A stretch of DNA of 64,000 nt. Source: an uncultured Prevotellaceae bacterium. Lineage in GTDB: Bacteria; Bacteroidota; Bacteroidia; Bacteroidales; Bacteroidaceae. Within the stretch, counting starts at the first letter, position 1. Each line of letters opens with the position of its first letter. Below, in pieces: positions 27,113 through 36,780 of this stretch. The notes below the pieces were generated by a model that worked only from the letters and a program-made list of their open reading frames with translations, searched no databases and was not told the DNA's origin. The position numbers were made by a program, and so were the translations under genes. The stretch spans positions 28,674 through 92,673 of the forward strand of contig CADCCB010000005.1 in assembly GCA_902799905.1 (NCBI GenBank), in the 5' to 3' direction.

Positions 27113-29224
27113 TTAGTTACCACCAAGGTCTGCGTCGAATGTCAGACCTGGTCTCCAATCGAGGTCAACGGACAGACCGAACGACAACTGGCTGGAACGC
27201 AGGTCAGGAATAGTGACGTAAGCGTTCTGCAGGCTCTTCGTGGTAGCGTCGTTAGTAATCTTGAAGTTTGCGGTAGTCATGTAGTCCTGAACAAAGACAC
27301 GGGTGGTCTTGGTTGAAACGCCACTTGCATTAAGAGGCGGAATCTGGTAATACGAATCCCAGTTGGCAGCAGGAATTTCCTTACCTGTTGGATCAAGTTC
27401 AGCTACGAGGTAGAATGTCTGACCTTTGCGAATCAGATTGTCACGTCCCCAGAAGTCATCACCGTTGTTGACGAACTGAAGGGCTACGCGTACTTTGTTT
27501 TGTGTAGCTACAGTGGTATAGTTGTCAAACAGGAGAGTATAGTTAGGAGATGATGTGGCTCCGACTGTGGTTGGAACAGCGGTTCCTGCAGCAAGGCCTG
27601 TCACGCGGTTGTCATAAACCAGTTTGTCGAAGTCGGTGGTTGTAGGCAAGAACTGCCAGTCAACACTTGCAGGCTGACCTCCAACGATAACGCCTGTCCA
27701 AGTGAAGTCTATATTTGCAGGGTCGAATGTTAGGTTAGTTTCACCAGTGTTTAGTGCTGCCCTGTTGTCCTCAAATTCAGTTACACCTGTGCCAAGCTTG
27801 AAACCTACGGTAGTCTGCAGCATAGCCACACCGTAGTTCACGTTCTTTTTCATGGCTGTTGCACGGGTAGCAGACGTAACCGATGTTCCTGTCCAATCGG
27901 TGTCCCAACTGCCAGCAGCATCCCAGTTTGCAACACCGTTAGGATAGCCTGAAGAGGAAGTCTTTTCCTTGTTCGAGGTGCGCACGTCGCTGTTGCAGTA
28001 ATACATCAACTCTGAAGGGTACATATAAGCGCTTGGGTCAGTTGTAGTTGCCTTGTTGAGCAGGCTGGTACCTGGAGTCTTGTGAGTAAATTTGTTATTT
28101 GTAGCATCATATGCGAGTTGCGCAGATCCCTCAGGTAAGGTGAAAGTTTCAATTGGGAAGTTAGCAAGTTCATCGAATACAACGGCATCCCAATTGGAAT
28201 TCCAATTTGCACCCATAGATGTTTTGATACCACTGACAGCTTTAAAACCATCAATTGGAGTTGATGTAGTAGTAAAATAAGTGGTTATCTGAGTATTGAT
28301 GGCCTCTGCAATATTTCGTGCCAGCCCTTCATAAGGAGATGTAGGTGTGGCAGCAACTACTTTGGTAGTAACAGCATATAAGTCCCTTACAGTAGTAAGC
28401 ACAGCCTTTGAAGAACCGCCACGCAATTCGTTGGAACCATAAGATGTAAGAGTATGGAAAGCCTTGTAGAGAATTTCCTCCAGAGGTGTAAGTTCACGAC
28501 CCTGAGTGTCCGGGTTCAAATCTTTCCAAGCGCAAGTTAAGGTGGCTGCACCCGTCCAATCTGGGAAGGTTGTTGTGTTGACTGTATAGGAACCTTGGGC
28601 ACTGACAATTTGTGTCATTATTGCTGCCAGAAGTTCGGCAGTATATTTGAATCTATTAGCATCTGTAGTAGAAGCTACACGAGAATTAAGACCGAATGAG
28701 AAACCAGTTGCTGTTTTGCCCGAGACGTTGTAACTTACCTTACCTATTTCATTATAGTCAGGAGTGGAACTGCCTTTAATTGCCTTACCGTAGAACAGCA
28801 TGGCGTCTGTGCCTGTAGGCATGGCAAGTTCCAGAATACGGTGAGAGTTGCCTCCGTTGTTGTCAAGCGAATTTGCGGCAGCCACCATTCCCAAATCATA
28901 GCGGCTGGCAGCTTCAGTAGCAGCAATAGTGCCATCAATGAAGCCTTTGCCACTGGTCGTGTAGGCAAAAACCAGGGTGTTGTCAATACCGCGGAAGTTC
29001 TCACCGCCAGCCTGTACGGTGGTGCCTCCAGAACGAGTCTGGGCGCTACTTGCAATGTTCAGCACAAACTGAGACTTGACAAGTCCGGTCTTTGCATCAT
29101 AATTAGGATTGATGGTTTCGTTTCCTGAATCCAAACCGTCTTCCGACGAGCAGGCGGTGAAACCTAATGTGCCAACGAATGCTATAGCACTCAGTAAGGC
29201 GAATTGAAAATTTTTCTTCATCAT
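27113..29224 (-). CDS. fimbrillin-like lipoprotein (probable major pilus subunit, 703 aa)
   Basis: The signal peptide (FQFALLSAIAFVGTLGFTAC) ends in a lipobox Cys followed by SSED. The mature chain has the long, threonine-rich, strand-rich composition of Mfa1-like fimbrillins. It shares its C-terminal third with the next gene (FVNNGDDFW, GQTFYLVAELDP, VFVQDYMTTANFKI). It is the first gene after a good promoter and is followed by a terminator-like hairpin, which fits the highly expressed structural subunit of a type V pilus. The start could be either of two adjacent ATGs (MMKK). The family is fairly certain; the subunit role is inferred from order. Confidence 0.72.
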   Translation of the reverse strand: MMKKNFQFALLSAIAFVGTLGFTACSSEDGLDSGNETINPNYDAKTGLVKSQFVLNIASSAQTRSGGTTVQAGGENFRGIDNTLVFAYTTSGKGFIDGTIAATEAASRYDLGMVAAANSLDNNGGNSHRILELAMPTGTDAMLFYGKAIKGSSTPDYNEIGKVSYNVSGKTATGFSFGLNSRVASTTDANRFKYTAELLAAIMTQIVSAQGSYTVNTTTFPDWTGAATLTCAWKDLNPDTQGRELTPLEEILYKAFHTLTSYGSNELRGGSSKAVLTTVRDLYAVTTKVVAATPTSPYEGLARNIAEAINTQITTYFTTTSTPIDGFKAVSGIKTSMGANWNSNWDAVVFDELANFPIETFTLPEGSAQLAYDATNNKFTHKTPGTSLLNKATTTDPSAYMYPSELMYYCNSDVRTSNKEKTSSSGYPNGVANWDAAGSWDTDWTGTSVTSATRATAMKKNVNYGVAMLQTTVGFKLGTGVTEFEDNRAALNTGETNLTFDPANIDFTWTGVIVGGQPASVDWQFLPTTTDFDKLVYDNRVTGLAAGTAVPTTVGATSSPNYTLLFDNYTTVATQNKVRVALQFVNNGDDFWGRDNLIRKGQTFYLVAELDPTGKEIPAANWDSYYQIPPLNASGVSTKTTRVFVQDYMTTANFKITNDATTKSLQNAYVTIPDLRSSQLSFGLSVDLDWRPGLTFDADLGGN

Positions 29225-29339
29225 ACTTAAAAAAATTGATTATTACTATTTAATTTTAATCTCAAGGTTTTGGCGTTGTCGAATTGGGTCAACCGCTGGG
29301 CGGCTGTGGTTCTAATGCATACCTATTGAATTATTTTTG

Positions 29340-29372
29340 CAAAGGTACACATTAATTATATAAATAAACAAA
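29340..29372 (-). promoter_or_regulatory. Bacteroidales-type promoter for the pilus operon
   Basis: On the minus strand TTTG (29369-29372) and TACCTTTG (29340-29347) are separated by 21 bases. This matches the TTTG/TAnnTTTG consensus of Bacteroidota sigma-ABfr promoters. It lies ~115 bases before the 703-aa gene. The rest of the 29225-29552 gap shows only AT-rich sequence and a half-REP-like stretch near 29290. Confidence 0.75.
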
Positions 29373-29552
29373 TATTTAGACAATTCTTTTCTTTCGATTT
29401 GTCCGAAGAATTTTATCACTTTGTCTGTGGTGTTAGGGTGAAAACATCAATTATTGCCCATTCCATCGAAAATAATCGGCTATGTGTGTGCGTTTTACAA
29501 GCGTAGAAGATTTAATTAAGGTTATCGGAAGAATCCGCAATGTTATCAGATG

Positions 29553-31160
29553 TTAACGTGGGGGGGGGGTAGCGGCGGCCTCGTTCAACTGTTTGCGATA
29601 CTCGGAGGGCGTCATGTCGTAGATGGCCTTGAAGTTGCGGATGAACGTGGCAGAACTTTTGATGCCACACAGTTCGGCAATATACTCAAAGGTGTAGTTG
29701 GGGTGTTCCTTGATGAGTTTGGCTGCATACTCCATGCGTTTGATGTTGATGTAGCCAGACACGTTGGTGCCTGTTGTCCTGTTGATCAGTCCAGGCAGGG
29801 CATTCTTATCGACACCAAACAGGCGTATCAGGTCGTCGCGTCCAAAGTCGGGATTGGTGAACAGGCTTTCCTTCATGATGCGCTTGTCCACTTCCTTGAA
29901 GCGGCGCAACTCCTCGTCGGAGGTGTCATCAGCGGTTTCTCCTTCGCTTTTCTCAGCACGGTCGCCGTTCTGGATGACGAGGTCGCGGTAGTGCATCAGT
30001 CGGTTGATGGTGGCTACCATCCTATGGTTCTTCCTTCTGGTCATGAGTGTCTGATAGAGCATGAGGAGAATGAATACGACGAGTAGCACCACACAGGACA
30101 CGATGATAATCAGGTGCACGTTTTTCCTGGCAATGGCTCGCTCGCTGTCTATCGCCTTATGTACCTCGACGGTCAGGTTGTTCAGCGAGCGTGCAGCCAG
30201 GGTGTCGGCAATTCTGCTTGTGCTGGCGTAGTATTCGGCAGCCCGTTGATAATCGCCCATATTATAATAGGTGTCGCCCAAGTCGCTCATCAGTCGCTGC
30301 ATGTTGCGGCCTGTGGTGTCGCCATCCTCGCAGAGGTTCTTCTTCACGGTATTGAGGAACAGCATTACTTTGTCGTTCATCCCGCGAGCGCGGTAGTAAC
30401 TCAGCACAGCGGTGCCACTAACGGGATCGATAACCGGAGTGATGCCGTATTTCACATAAATACTGTCGGCTTCGTCCAAGCGGCCCATTTTGGTTAGAAT
30501 CTCCAGTCGGATTGTTTTAGCACGCATCAGATGGCGATGATACCAGTCGTCAGCATGAGAATCTTTCGACAACTCGATGTAACGATCCTGTTCGTCCGAC
30601 ATGCGCAGAGCCTCGCCGTAGTTGCCTTCGTTGCAATACAACTTGGCGAGAATGGCATAGAAGTTCACCAGTTCATGGTTCTTATGCTCAAAATTGGTAC
30701 GCTTCATCATCTCCGTTGCATGAAGGCAAACTCGCATTCCCTCTTGTGTCTTACCAAGAATGTGAAGACGTTTGCCTTGCATCATCAGGGCCATCGCGGT
30801 ATGTGCAGAGTCGCCATGTTCTTTGGCGAGCGTAAAGAGTCGATAGGAACTTTCCGGCATCTCTTTCCAGTGGCGCAACACGTCATGGGTGCGCATGATA
30901 CGCTCCAAGAGTTGTAACTGCATGTTCACATCATCGGCCACAGCGGGAGCGTCGTAGGCTTGTTGGAAATATTCAAGTGCTTTTTTGTATTTTCCGACCA
31001 TGCGGCACGAGTCTCCCTTCTCCATCAATTCTTGTGCCGAGGGTTGTGCTTGTACCCGCAAGGGTAGTATGGCAAAAGACAGCAATACTACGATATAGAT
31101 GGCGGAAAGAAGCGCGTTCTTTCTGTCTTTCAGTGTATTAGGTGTTTTCTTACTAAGCAT
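29553..31160 (-). CDS. TPR-containing, membrane-anchored AraC-family regulator
   Basis: The start is the ATG ending at 31160 (MLSKKTPNTLK). The longer frame would run through the promoter box at 31190. The order is an N-terminal signal or membrane segment (IYIVVLLSFAILPL), TPR-like helices to about residue 340 (AQELMEKGDSCRMVGKY, YNMGDYQRAAEYY), a transmembrane helix at ~347-372 (IIIVSCVVLLVVFILLMLY) and a cytoplasmic AraC-type HTH at ~427-535 (DLIRLFGVDKNALPGLIN, YIAELCGIKSSATFIRNFK, MTPSEYRKQL). This layout senses something in the periplasm and binds DNA in the cytoplasm. It stands next to the pilus promoter on the same strand, so pilus control is plausible but unproven. A run of ten C residues near the stop encodes TPPPR; slippage would change only the tail. 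Confidence 0.8.
   Translation of the reverse strand: MLSKKTPNTLKDRKNALLSAIYIVVLLSFAILPLRVQAQPSAQELMEKGDSCRMVGKYKKALEYFQQAYDAPAVADDVNMQLQLLERIMRTHDVLRHWKEMPESSYRLFTLAKEHGDSAHTAMALMMQGKRLHILGKTQEGMRVCLHATEMMKRTNFEHKNHELVNFYAILAKLYCNEGNYGEALRMSDEQDRYIELSKDSHADDWYHRHLMRAKTIRLEILTKMGRLDEADSIYVKYGITPVIDPVSGTAVLSYYRARGMNDKVMLFLNTVKKNLCEDGDTTGRNMQRLMSDLGDTYYNMGDYQRAAEYYASTSRIADTLAARSLNNLTVEVHKAIDSERAIARKNVHLIIIVSCVVLLVVFILLMLYQTLMTRRKNHRMVATINRLMHYRDLVIQNGDRAEKSEGETADDTSDEELRRFKEVDKRIMKESLFTNPDFGRDDLIRLFGVDKNALPGLINRTTGTNVSGYINIKRMEYAAKLIKEHPNYTFEYIAELCGIKSSATFIRNFKAIYDMTPSEYRKQLNEAAATPPPR
29560..29569 (-). repeat. homopolymer tract C10 (coding strand) at the 3' end of the regulator gene
   Basis: Ten G on the + strand lie within the last codons. 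With 10 the protein ends TPPPR; with 9 or 11 the reading frame would continue to other nearby stops and give a different short tail. Such tracts are prone to slippage and to sequencing error. Confidence 0.85.
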
Positions 31161-31189
31161 GGCTGCCGAATTATTATCAGTTTCCAATG

Positions 31190-31220
31190 CAAAAGTAATA
31201 ATTTTGTCAGAAACTGACAA
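31190..31220 (-). promoter_or_regulatory. promoter of the TPR/AraC regulator
   Basis: On the minus strand TTG (31218-31220) and TACTTTTG (31190-31197) are 20 bases apart. The box lies 30 bases before the chosen start and supports it. Confidence 0.65.
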
Positions 31221-31256
31221 GAAATTTTACCTTTTTTAGCACAACAAAGGGAGAAG

Positions 31257-31343
31257 GAACATAAATCTACGTAAATCTAACATAAATCTTTCGTAGCGTA
31301 GGACATGTTATTATTTATGTATAATTTGTGTAGATTTATGTTC
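31257..31343. repeat. 87-bp inverted repeat, GAACATAAATCT family
   Basis: GAACATAAATCTAC at the left end and GTAGATTTATGTTC at the right end are exact reverse complements. Pairing continues with mismatches to a short centre. The same ends frame the GxxExxY gene at 46486-47130. Confidence 0.8.
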
Positions 31344-31453
31344 ATAAAACAACTTCATGTATCTATTTTTGTCTGATTTTTGGAGATTTTTGTCCTTACT
31401 ATGAGATATGTGCAGTATAGGTTTTTGTTATTGCTATGTTAGACCTATTTTTG

Positions 31454-31922
31454 CTCTCTGAGAATTTTCGTTTTGCCTATACATTCCTACATTTTCCTTG
31501 TAAGATGCTGATTGATAGGTGTTTGTGCGATGTATAGAGGTGCTTCACTATACATCGTCTATACATTCTCAGGCCTTTTTAGGTCAAAAAATGCCGTTTT
31601 TGGCCTAAAAGTAATGCCTGATTTGACTGGCAAGAAATATTGTTTCACCATTGTTCCAACATTGGAAACACTTTGTTTCTACCGTAGAAACAGTTTGTTT
31701 CTCCCGTAGAAACAACTTGTTTCGCTCGGAGGAACAAATAAGAAACAACTTGTCTATCAGATAGTTAAGTGGCAAAAATGCCCTAAATCACACGTTTTTC
31801 AGTCAAATCGTGTATAGACGCATCATTTTGTGTAGGCACTATACATCGTCTAAACGATTGTATATCAATATGATACAAAGAAAATGTAGGAATGTATAGG
31901 TAAATCGAATTTTCTGAGTGAG
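31454..31922. repeat. 469-bp non-coding element with ~42-bp inverted ends
   Basis: Left arm 31454-31496 and right arm 31881-31922 are inverted copies sharing CCTATACATTCCTACATTTT exactly, with a few mismatches in the outer CTCTGAGAATTTTC part. The inside contains ATGTATAG/CTATACAT pairs and several TGTTTCTACCGTAGAAACA-like palindromes (31670-31760). No convincing gene lies inside. It looks like a non-autonomous element or a large structured RNA. Confidence 0.7.
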
Positions 31923-31968
31923 AAAATTTTTTCTACAATCACATAAATTTTTGATGTTAGGTTAATAC

Positions 31969-32187
31969 GAACATAAATCTTCATAAATCTAACATAAATC
32001 AAAGTCGGTCGATAGGCAGGAAGAAGAACATAAATCTCTGGTAGGGAGATGGAACATAAATCTTCGTAAATCTAACATAAATCTTAGAAATTAGGCTACC
32101 GTATATTATTTATGTATGATTTGTGTAGATTTATGTTCCTTGATAGTCAGTATATTATTTATGTATGATTTACGTGGATTTATGTTC
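31969..32187. repeat. cluster of five GAACATAAATCT repeats (three direct, two inverted)
   Basis: Direct copies start at 31969, 32026 (short) and 32052; inverted copies end at 32138 and 32187. The direct and inverted ~31-bp copies can pair to form long hairpins. The cluster stops just before the dnaK terminator. Confidence 0.8.
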
Positions 32188-32194
32188 GTATATG

Positions 32195-32235
32195 AAAAAA
32201 CAACGGACTTCACTACTTAGCGTGAAATCCGTTGT
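32195..32235 (-). terminator. rho-independent terminator of dnaK
   Basis: On the minus strand ACAACGGATTTCACG pairs with TGAAGTCCGTTGT and is followed by TTTTTT. It lies 40 bases after the dnaK stop. Confidence 0.88.
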
Positions 32236-32275
32236 CCTGAAAAACTGTGATTATCTTATCGATTCCTGTTGCGAC

Positions 32276-34174
32276 TTACTTCACCTCCTCGAAGTCGGCA
32301 TCCTGGATGTCGTCCTGAGCGTTGCCAGTCGAAGACTGCTGTTGCTGCTGAGCCTGCTCGGCACCCGGCTGAGGACCAGCCTGCTGGTACATCTTCTGAG
32401 AGGCAGTCTGCATGACCTGATTCAGGTTGTTGATAGCAGCGTCGATGGCAGCCACGTCGCCGCTCTTGTGAGCATCCTTCAACTGCTGGACGGCAGCCTC
32501 GACATTGGCCTTGTCGGCACCCAGTTTGTCACCATTCTCGTTGAGGAAGGTCTCAGTCTGGAAAATCATCGAGTCGGCCTGGTTCATCTTGTCGATGCGC
32601 TCGCGCTCCTTCTTATCGTTCTCGGCATTGGCCTCGGCCTCAGCCTTCATGCGGTTGATCTCTTCCTGAGAGAGACCTGACGAAGCCTCGATGCGGATGG
32701 CCTGCTCCTTGCCGGTTGCCTTATCCTTGGCGCTGACCTTCACGATACCGTTGGCATCGATGTCGAAGGTCACCTCGATCTGAGGCACACCACGACGGGC
32801 GGGAGCGATGCCGGTGAGGTTGAACTGACCCAGGCTCTTGTTCTGCGAAGCCATAGGACGCTCGCCCTGCAGCACGTGGATGGTCACCTCGGTCTGGTTG
32901 TCGGCAGCGGTAGAGAATACCTGGCTCTGCTTGCAAGGAATGGTGGTGTTGGCATCGATCAGTTTGGTCATCACACCACCCAGGGTTTCGATACCCAGAG
33001 TCAGAGGAGTGACGTCGAGCAGCACGATGTCCTGACCAGTCTCCTGGTTGAGGATAGCACCCTGGATAGCAGCACCTACGGCCACCACCTCGTCTGGGTT
33101 CACACCCTTGCTGGGCTCCTTGCCGAAGTAGTTCTTCACGAGGGTCTGCACAGCGGGGATACGGCTTGAACCACCCACGAGGATCACCTCGTCGATATCA
33201 GCGGTAGAGATGCCTGCGTCGCGAACGGCATTCTGACAGGGCACCAAGCAAGCCTGAATCAGGTTGTGGGCCAACTGCTCGAACTTAGCACGTGTCAGGG
33301 TCTTCACCAAGTGCTTGGGAACACCACCCACGGGCATGATGTAAGGCAGGTTAATCTCTGTAGAAGTGGTGCTTGACAACTCGATCTTGGCCTTCTCGGC
33401 AGCCTCCTTCAGACGCTGCATAGCCATAGGATCGGTCTTCAGGTCGGCACCCTCGTCGTTCTTGAACTCCTGTACCAGCCAGTCGATGATCACCTGGTCG
33501 AAGTCATCACCACCCAGGTGGGTGTCACCATTGGTAGAGAGCACCTCGAACACACCACCACCGAAGTCGAGGATAGAGATATCGAAAGTACCACCACCGA
33601 GGTCGAACACGGCAATCTTCATATCCTTGTTGGTCTTGTCGATACCGTAGGCCAGGGCTGCTGCCGTAGGCTCGTTGACGATACGACGAACATTGAGGCC
33701 TGCAATCTGACCAGCCTCCTTGGTAGCCTGACGCTGAGAGTCAGAGAAGTAGGCAGGAACGGTGATGACAGCCTCTGTCACCTCCTGACCCAGATAGTCC
33801 TCAGCGGTCTTCTTCATCTTCTGAAGCACCATAGCCGAGATCTCCTGCGGGGTGTACTTGCGGCCATCGATGTCAACACGGGGGAAGCCGCCTTCGTTCA
33901 CTACTGCGAATGGGACGCGTGCGATTTCCTTCTCGGTCTGCTGCCATGTCTCACCCATGAAGCGCTTGATAGAGTAAACGGTGTTCTTCGGGTTGGTGAT
34001 AGCCTGACGCTTGGCGGGGTCGCCAATCTTACGCTCGCCACCCTCGACGAAACCTACTACGGAAGGCGTTGTACGCTTGCCTTCGCTGTTTGCAATCACA
34101 ACGGGCTCGTTGCCTTCGAATACGGCAACACAACTGTTAGTTGTACCCAGGTCAATACCAATAATCTTTCCCAT
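32276..34174 (-). CDS. dnaK: molecular chaperone DnaK (Hsp70)
   Basis: The 632-residue protein has the full Hsp70 plan. The ATPase domain starts [18 protein letters not shown], with the phosphate loop and signature [15 protein letters not shown] near residue 200 and [14 protein letters not shown] near residue 335. The substrate-binding domain holds [16 protein letters not shown], and the helical lid ends in a Gln-rich tail and [11 protein letters not shown]. It folds nascent and stress-damaged proteins with DnaJ and GrpE; neither partner gene is in this window. It has its own promoter (34240) and terminator, so it is probably monocistronic. Confidence 0.98.
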   Translation of the reverse strand: MGKIIGIDLGTTNSCVAVFEGNEPVVIANSEGKRTTPSVVGFVEGGERKIGDPAKRQAITNPKNTVYSIKRFMGETWQQTEKEIARVPFAVVNEGGFPRVDIDGRKYTPQEISAMVLQKMKKTAEDYLGQEVTEAVITVPAYFSDSQRQATKEAGQIAGLNVRRIVNEPTAAALAYGIDKTNKDMKIAVFDLGGGTFDISILDFGGGVFEVLSTNGDTHLGGDDFDQVIIDWLVQEFKNDEGADLKTDPMAMQRLKEAAEKAKIELSSTTSTEINLPYIMPVGGVPKHLVKTLTRAKFEQLAHNLIQACLVPCQNAVRDAGISTADIDEVILVGGSSRIPAVQTLVKNYFGKEPSKGVNPDEVVAVGAAIQGAILNQETGQDIVLLDVTPLTLGIETLGGVMTKLIDANTTIPCKQSQVFSTAADNQTEVTIHVLQGERPMASQNKSLGQFNLTGIAPARRGVPQIEVTFDIDANGIVKVSAKDKATGKEQAIRIEASSGLSQEEINRMKAEAEANAENDKKERERIDKMNQADSMIFQTETFLNENGDKLGADKANVEAAVQQLKDAHKSGDVAAIDAAINNLNQVMQTASQKMYQQAGPQPGAEQAQQQQQSSTGNAQDDIQDADFEEVK

Positions 34175-34239
34175 AATTGTATCTTTTTTTATTTGTTATT
34201 TACTAAAGTTTATCGCTGAACGAGTAGCAAAGCGTGTGC

Positions 34240-34247
34240 CAAAAATA
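34240..34247 (-). promoter_or_regulatory. -7 box of the dnaK promoter
   Basis: TATTTTTG on the minus strand fits TAnnTTTG and lies 66 bases before the dnaK start. It stands back to back with the promoter of the divergent gene at 34340. Confidence 0.5.
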
Positions 34248-34310
34248 TAAAATATCACAATAAACGGCGATTTGTCGCGTCATTTTGTCATAAGTATGAA
34301 AAGTTTTTTC

Positions 34311-34318
34311 TATCTTTG
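34311..34318 (+). promoter_or_regulatory. -7 box for the exported-protein gene
   Basis: TATCTTTG is an exact TAnnTTTG match 22 bases before the ATG at 34340. It rules out the longer TTG-started frame at 34316, which would begin inside the box. Confidence 0.7.
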
Positions 34319-34339
34319 CATCGTAAAAACATAATGCTG

Positions 34340-35671
34340 ATGATGAAGAAACTGATGATTGCTGCCGCTGCAGCCCTGTTGGTGCTGACAATGCAGGCAC
34401 AGGAAAGCAACAAGTATATTGTCAAGACGAAAGGAGCCGTGAAGACTGTCGTTGCCGAGCAGCCGGCAGAGGGCCAGACGGAGGAAAAGGCCAAAGAGGA
34501 GCCGCAGGACTTGCTGTCGCGCTACTTCCACTATGTCAGCCTGTGCGACTGGAAGGAGGGCATGCGCTTCATGGTGATTCCTGACAAGAAGGACATGGTC
34601 ATCAAGACGTTTGCTGATGCTGCTACAGGACAAATGGTCAGCAGCCGCTCGCTGCGTCACAAGATTATGGTGTACAAAGGCCATGAGAATACGGGCGGCC
34701 TTCACGAGCATATCAACTTCGTTTGTGAGGATGACGGCAAGGCCTATTACTTCGAGGTGCCGACATTATCGTTCGACGACTACTGCTACGGTAAGTTGGG
34801 TGTGCCCACGCTGGCCTATCTGGGCGATGTGGACACGGCCATCGAGTTGTTCAAGGACAAGGTGCTGTTTACGACGGCTGAGGAGTACTACGTGGATACC
34901 GAGTTGGATGGCGACGGCTATAAGACCATTTTCGACGTGCCCGATGGTACTGAGGTGAAGGTGGTGGCCGTAGGTGTGGGTACGCGCAGTTTCCCTGTCA
35001 AGATTATTGTGGCCGACAGTAACGGTCGCGAGTTCTACCAGAATGTTGCCATCAGCCGTACTAATAGTGGTATGCGCGACGATGAGTTCGACATCAGCAA
35101 CATGAAGTTTCACACCTTCAAGGGTGCCTTTGAACTGCCGGATGACAGTTTGGCAGCCAGTGGCGGCTACCGCAAATATGTAGGTAAGACGGTATTTACG
35201 CTCTACAATACAGAGATGATAGGGCAGAACGGCCAGCGCACTAGGGTGGCGCGCCTGTCAACCTTTGTCATCAAGGATGTCAAGCCCCAGCGAGGTTCGC
35301 ACTATGTCAAAATGACACTCAAGGGTGAAAGTACTGGCAGGACATACACCAAGGAGGTGACATTTGTCAGTCAGAACGTGGCAGGCGACATTGCCGGACA
35401 GCGTGAGGACCTCTTTGATAATCTCTTTGCATGGGGCAATCCGCTGACGCTACCTGGTGTGCGTCAGGCCAATTTCGCTGATGTGCAGAAGAGCATCGTG
35501 CGTGCAGGCTTCACCGAGGGCGAGGTGAAACTGGCTCTGGGAGAACCAACCGGTCATGGCGAGGACGGGGGAATATATACGTGGGTTTACAACGAGCCGG
35601 GCCGTCCCTATGTCCGTGTGACTTTCGACAAGGCTACAAATAAGGTGAAGAACATCACTAGACAGAAGTAG
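34340..35671 (+). CDS. exported protein of unknown function (~443 aa)
   Basis: The likely start is one of three close ATGs (34334, 34340, 34343). A signal peptide follows (LMIAAAAALLVLTMQAQ). The mature protein has an acidic/Lys-rich stretch, then DLLSRYFHYVSLCDWKEGMRF, several beta-rich segments and a final part, VQKSIVRAGFTEGEVKLALGEPTG...YTWVYN. The final part resembles the SmpA/BamE-like pattern in which a short helix precedes G-x-P and a W-x-Y strand. I do not recognise the whole protein as a named family. It is divergent from dnaK and convergent with recA, sharing a bidirectional terminator with recA. Confidence 0.8.
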   Translation: MMKKLMIAAAAALLVLTMQAQESNKYIVKTKGAVKTVVAEQPAEGQTEEKAKEEPQDLLSRYFHYVSLCDWKEGMRFMVIPDKKDMVIKTFADAATGQMVSSRSLRHKIMVYKGHENTGGLHEHINFVCEDDGKAYYFEVPTLSFDDYCYGKLGVPTLAYLGDVDTAIELFKDKVLFTTAEEYYVDTELDGDGYKTIFDVPDGTEVKVVAVGVGTRSFPVKIIVADSNGREFYQNVAISRTNSGMRDDEFDISNMKFHTFKGAFELPDDSLAASGGYRKYVGKTVFTLYNTEMIGQNGQRTRVARLSTFVIKDVKPQRGSHYVKMTLKGESTGRTYTKEVTFVSQNVAGDIAGQREDLFDNLFAWGNPLTLPGVRQANFADVQKSIVRAGFTEGEVKLALGEPTGHGEDGGIYTWVYNEPGRPYVRVTFDKATNKVKNITRQK

Positions 35672-35686
35672 CGCTTGGCAAAATAG

Positions 35687-35726
35687 AAAAGATTCCCAGT
35701 CACCTCGAGATGACTGGGAATCTTTT
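35687..35726. terminator. bidirectional terminator between the exported-protein gene and recA
   Basis: AAAAGATTCCCAGTCA and TGACTGGGAATCTTTT form a perfect 16-bp stem with an 8-base loop. It ends in T-runs on both strands, so it can serve both convergent genes. Confidence 0.92.
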
Positions 35727-35741
35727 CGTTTTGGGAGATCA

Positions 35742-36767
35742 CTACTGTTTGGCCAGTTTTTCCATGATCTTGGCCTCCAGTTCCTCGCAGAGTTCGGGGT
35801 TGTCCTTCAGCAGTTCCTTCACGGCATCGCGGCCCTGGCCCAGTTTGGAGTCTCCGTAAGAGAACCATGAGCCGCTCTTCTTGATGATATCATATTCGGT
35901 AGCCAGGTCGACAATCTCGCCAATCTTTGAGATGCCCTCGCCAAAGGTGATCTCGAACTCAGCCTTGCGGAAGGGTGGGGCAACCTTGTTCTTCACCACC
36001 TTGACACGCACCTGGTTGCCAATCACGTTGTCGCCGTCCTTGATGGAAGTCACCTTGCGGATGTCCAGACGGACAGAAGCATAGAACTTCAGGGCGTTGC
36101 CGCCTGTCGTGGTCTCAGGGTTGCCGAACATCACACCGATCTTCTCGCGAAGTTGGTTGATGAAGATACAGGTGGTGTTGGTCTTGGCGATGGTGGAGGT
36201 CAACTTGCGCAGGGCCTGGCTCATCAGACGGGCATGCAGACCTACGGCAGAGTCGCCCATGTCGCCCTCAATCTCCTTCTTAGGTGTCAGGGCTGCCACG
36301 GAGTCGATGATGATGATGTCGATGGCTGCCGAACGGATGAGTTGGTCGGCAATCTCCAGGGCCTGCTCACCATTGTCGGGCTGTGAGATATACAGGCTGT
36401 CAATATCCACACCCAGTTTCTGGGCATAGAAGCGGTCGAAGGCATGCTCGGCATCGATAAAGGCAGCAATGCCGCCTGCTTTCTGCGCCTCAGCGATGGC
36501 GTGAATGGCCAGTGTCGTCTTACCGCTTGACTCGGGACCGTAGATCTCGATGATGCGTCCCTTGGGATAGCCGCCAACACCGAGTGCGGCATTCAGGCCA
36601 ATCGAACCTGTGGGGATGACTTCCACGTTCACTATTTTCTCTTCACCCATGCGCATGATGCTGCCTTTGCCGAAGTCTTTCTCAATCTTCGCCATAGCAG
36701 CCTGCAGGGCTTTCATCTTCTGCTGTTGCGGGGTCAACTGCTCCGCATTCTCTTCTTTTTTTGCCAT
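35742..36767 (-). CDS. recA: recombinase RecA
   Basis: The 341-residue protein has the Walker A motif GPESSGKTT (residues 77-85), the Walker B-like strand [12 protein letters not shown], the DNA-binding loop region around [22 protein letters not shown] split over L1, and [21 protein letters not shown] at L2. The length and order match the family. It forms the nucleoprotein filament for homologous recombination and SOS induction. It is alone on its strand, with a tandem-repeat-rich leader on its 5' side. Confidence 0.98.
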   Translation of the reverse strand: MAKKEENAEQLTPQQQKMKALQAAMAKIEKDFGKGSIMRMGEEKIVNVEVIPTGSIGLNAALGVGGYPKGRIIEIYGPESSGKTTLAIHAIAEAQKAGGIAAFIDAEHAFDRFYAQKLGVDIDSLYISQPDNGEQALEIADQLIRSAAIDIIIIDSVAALTPKKEIEGDMGDSAVGLHARLMSQALRKLTSTIAKTNTTCIFINQLREKIGVMFGNPETTTGGNALKFYASVRLDIRKVTSIKDGDNVIGNQVRVKVVKNKVAPPFRKAEFEITFGEGISKIGEIVDLATEYDIIKKSGSWFSYGDSKLGQGRDAVKELLKDNPELCEELEAKIMEKLAKQ

Positions 36768-36780
36768 AGTATTTTTTGTT

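Noticed and set aside
29284-29300. REP copy before the pilus operon
   Set aside because: Only the right half (AACCGCTGGGC) is recognisable and no stem can form.
31512-31709. 65-aa frame inside the repeat nest
   Set aside because: It covers palindromic sequence with no ribosome-site context or similarity; non-coding is more likely.
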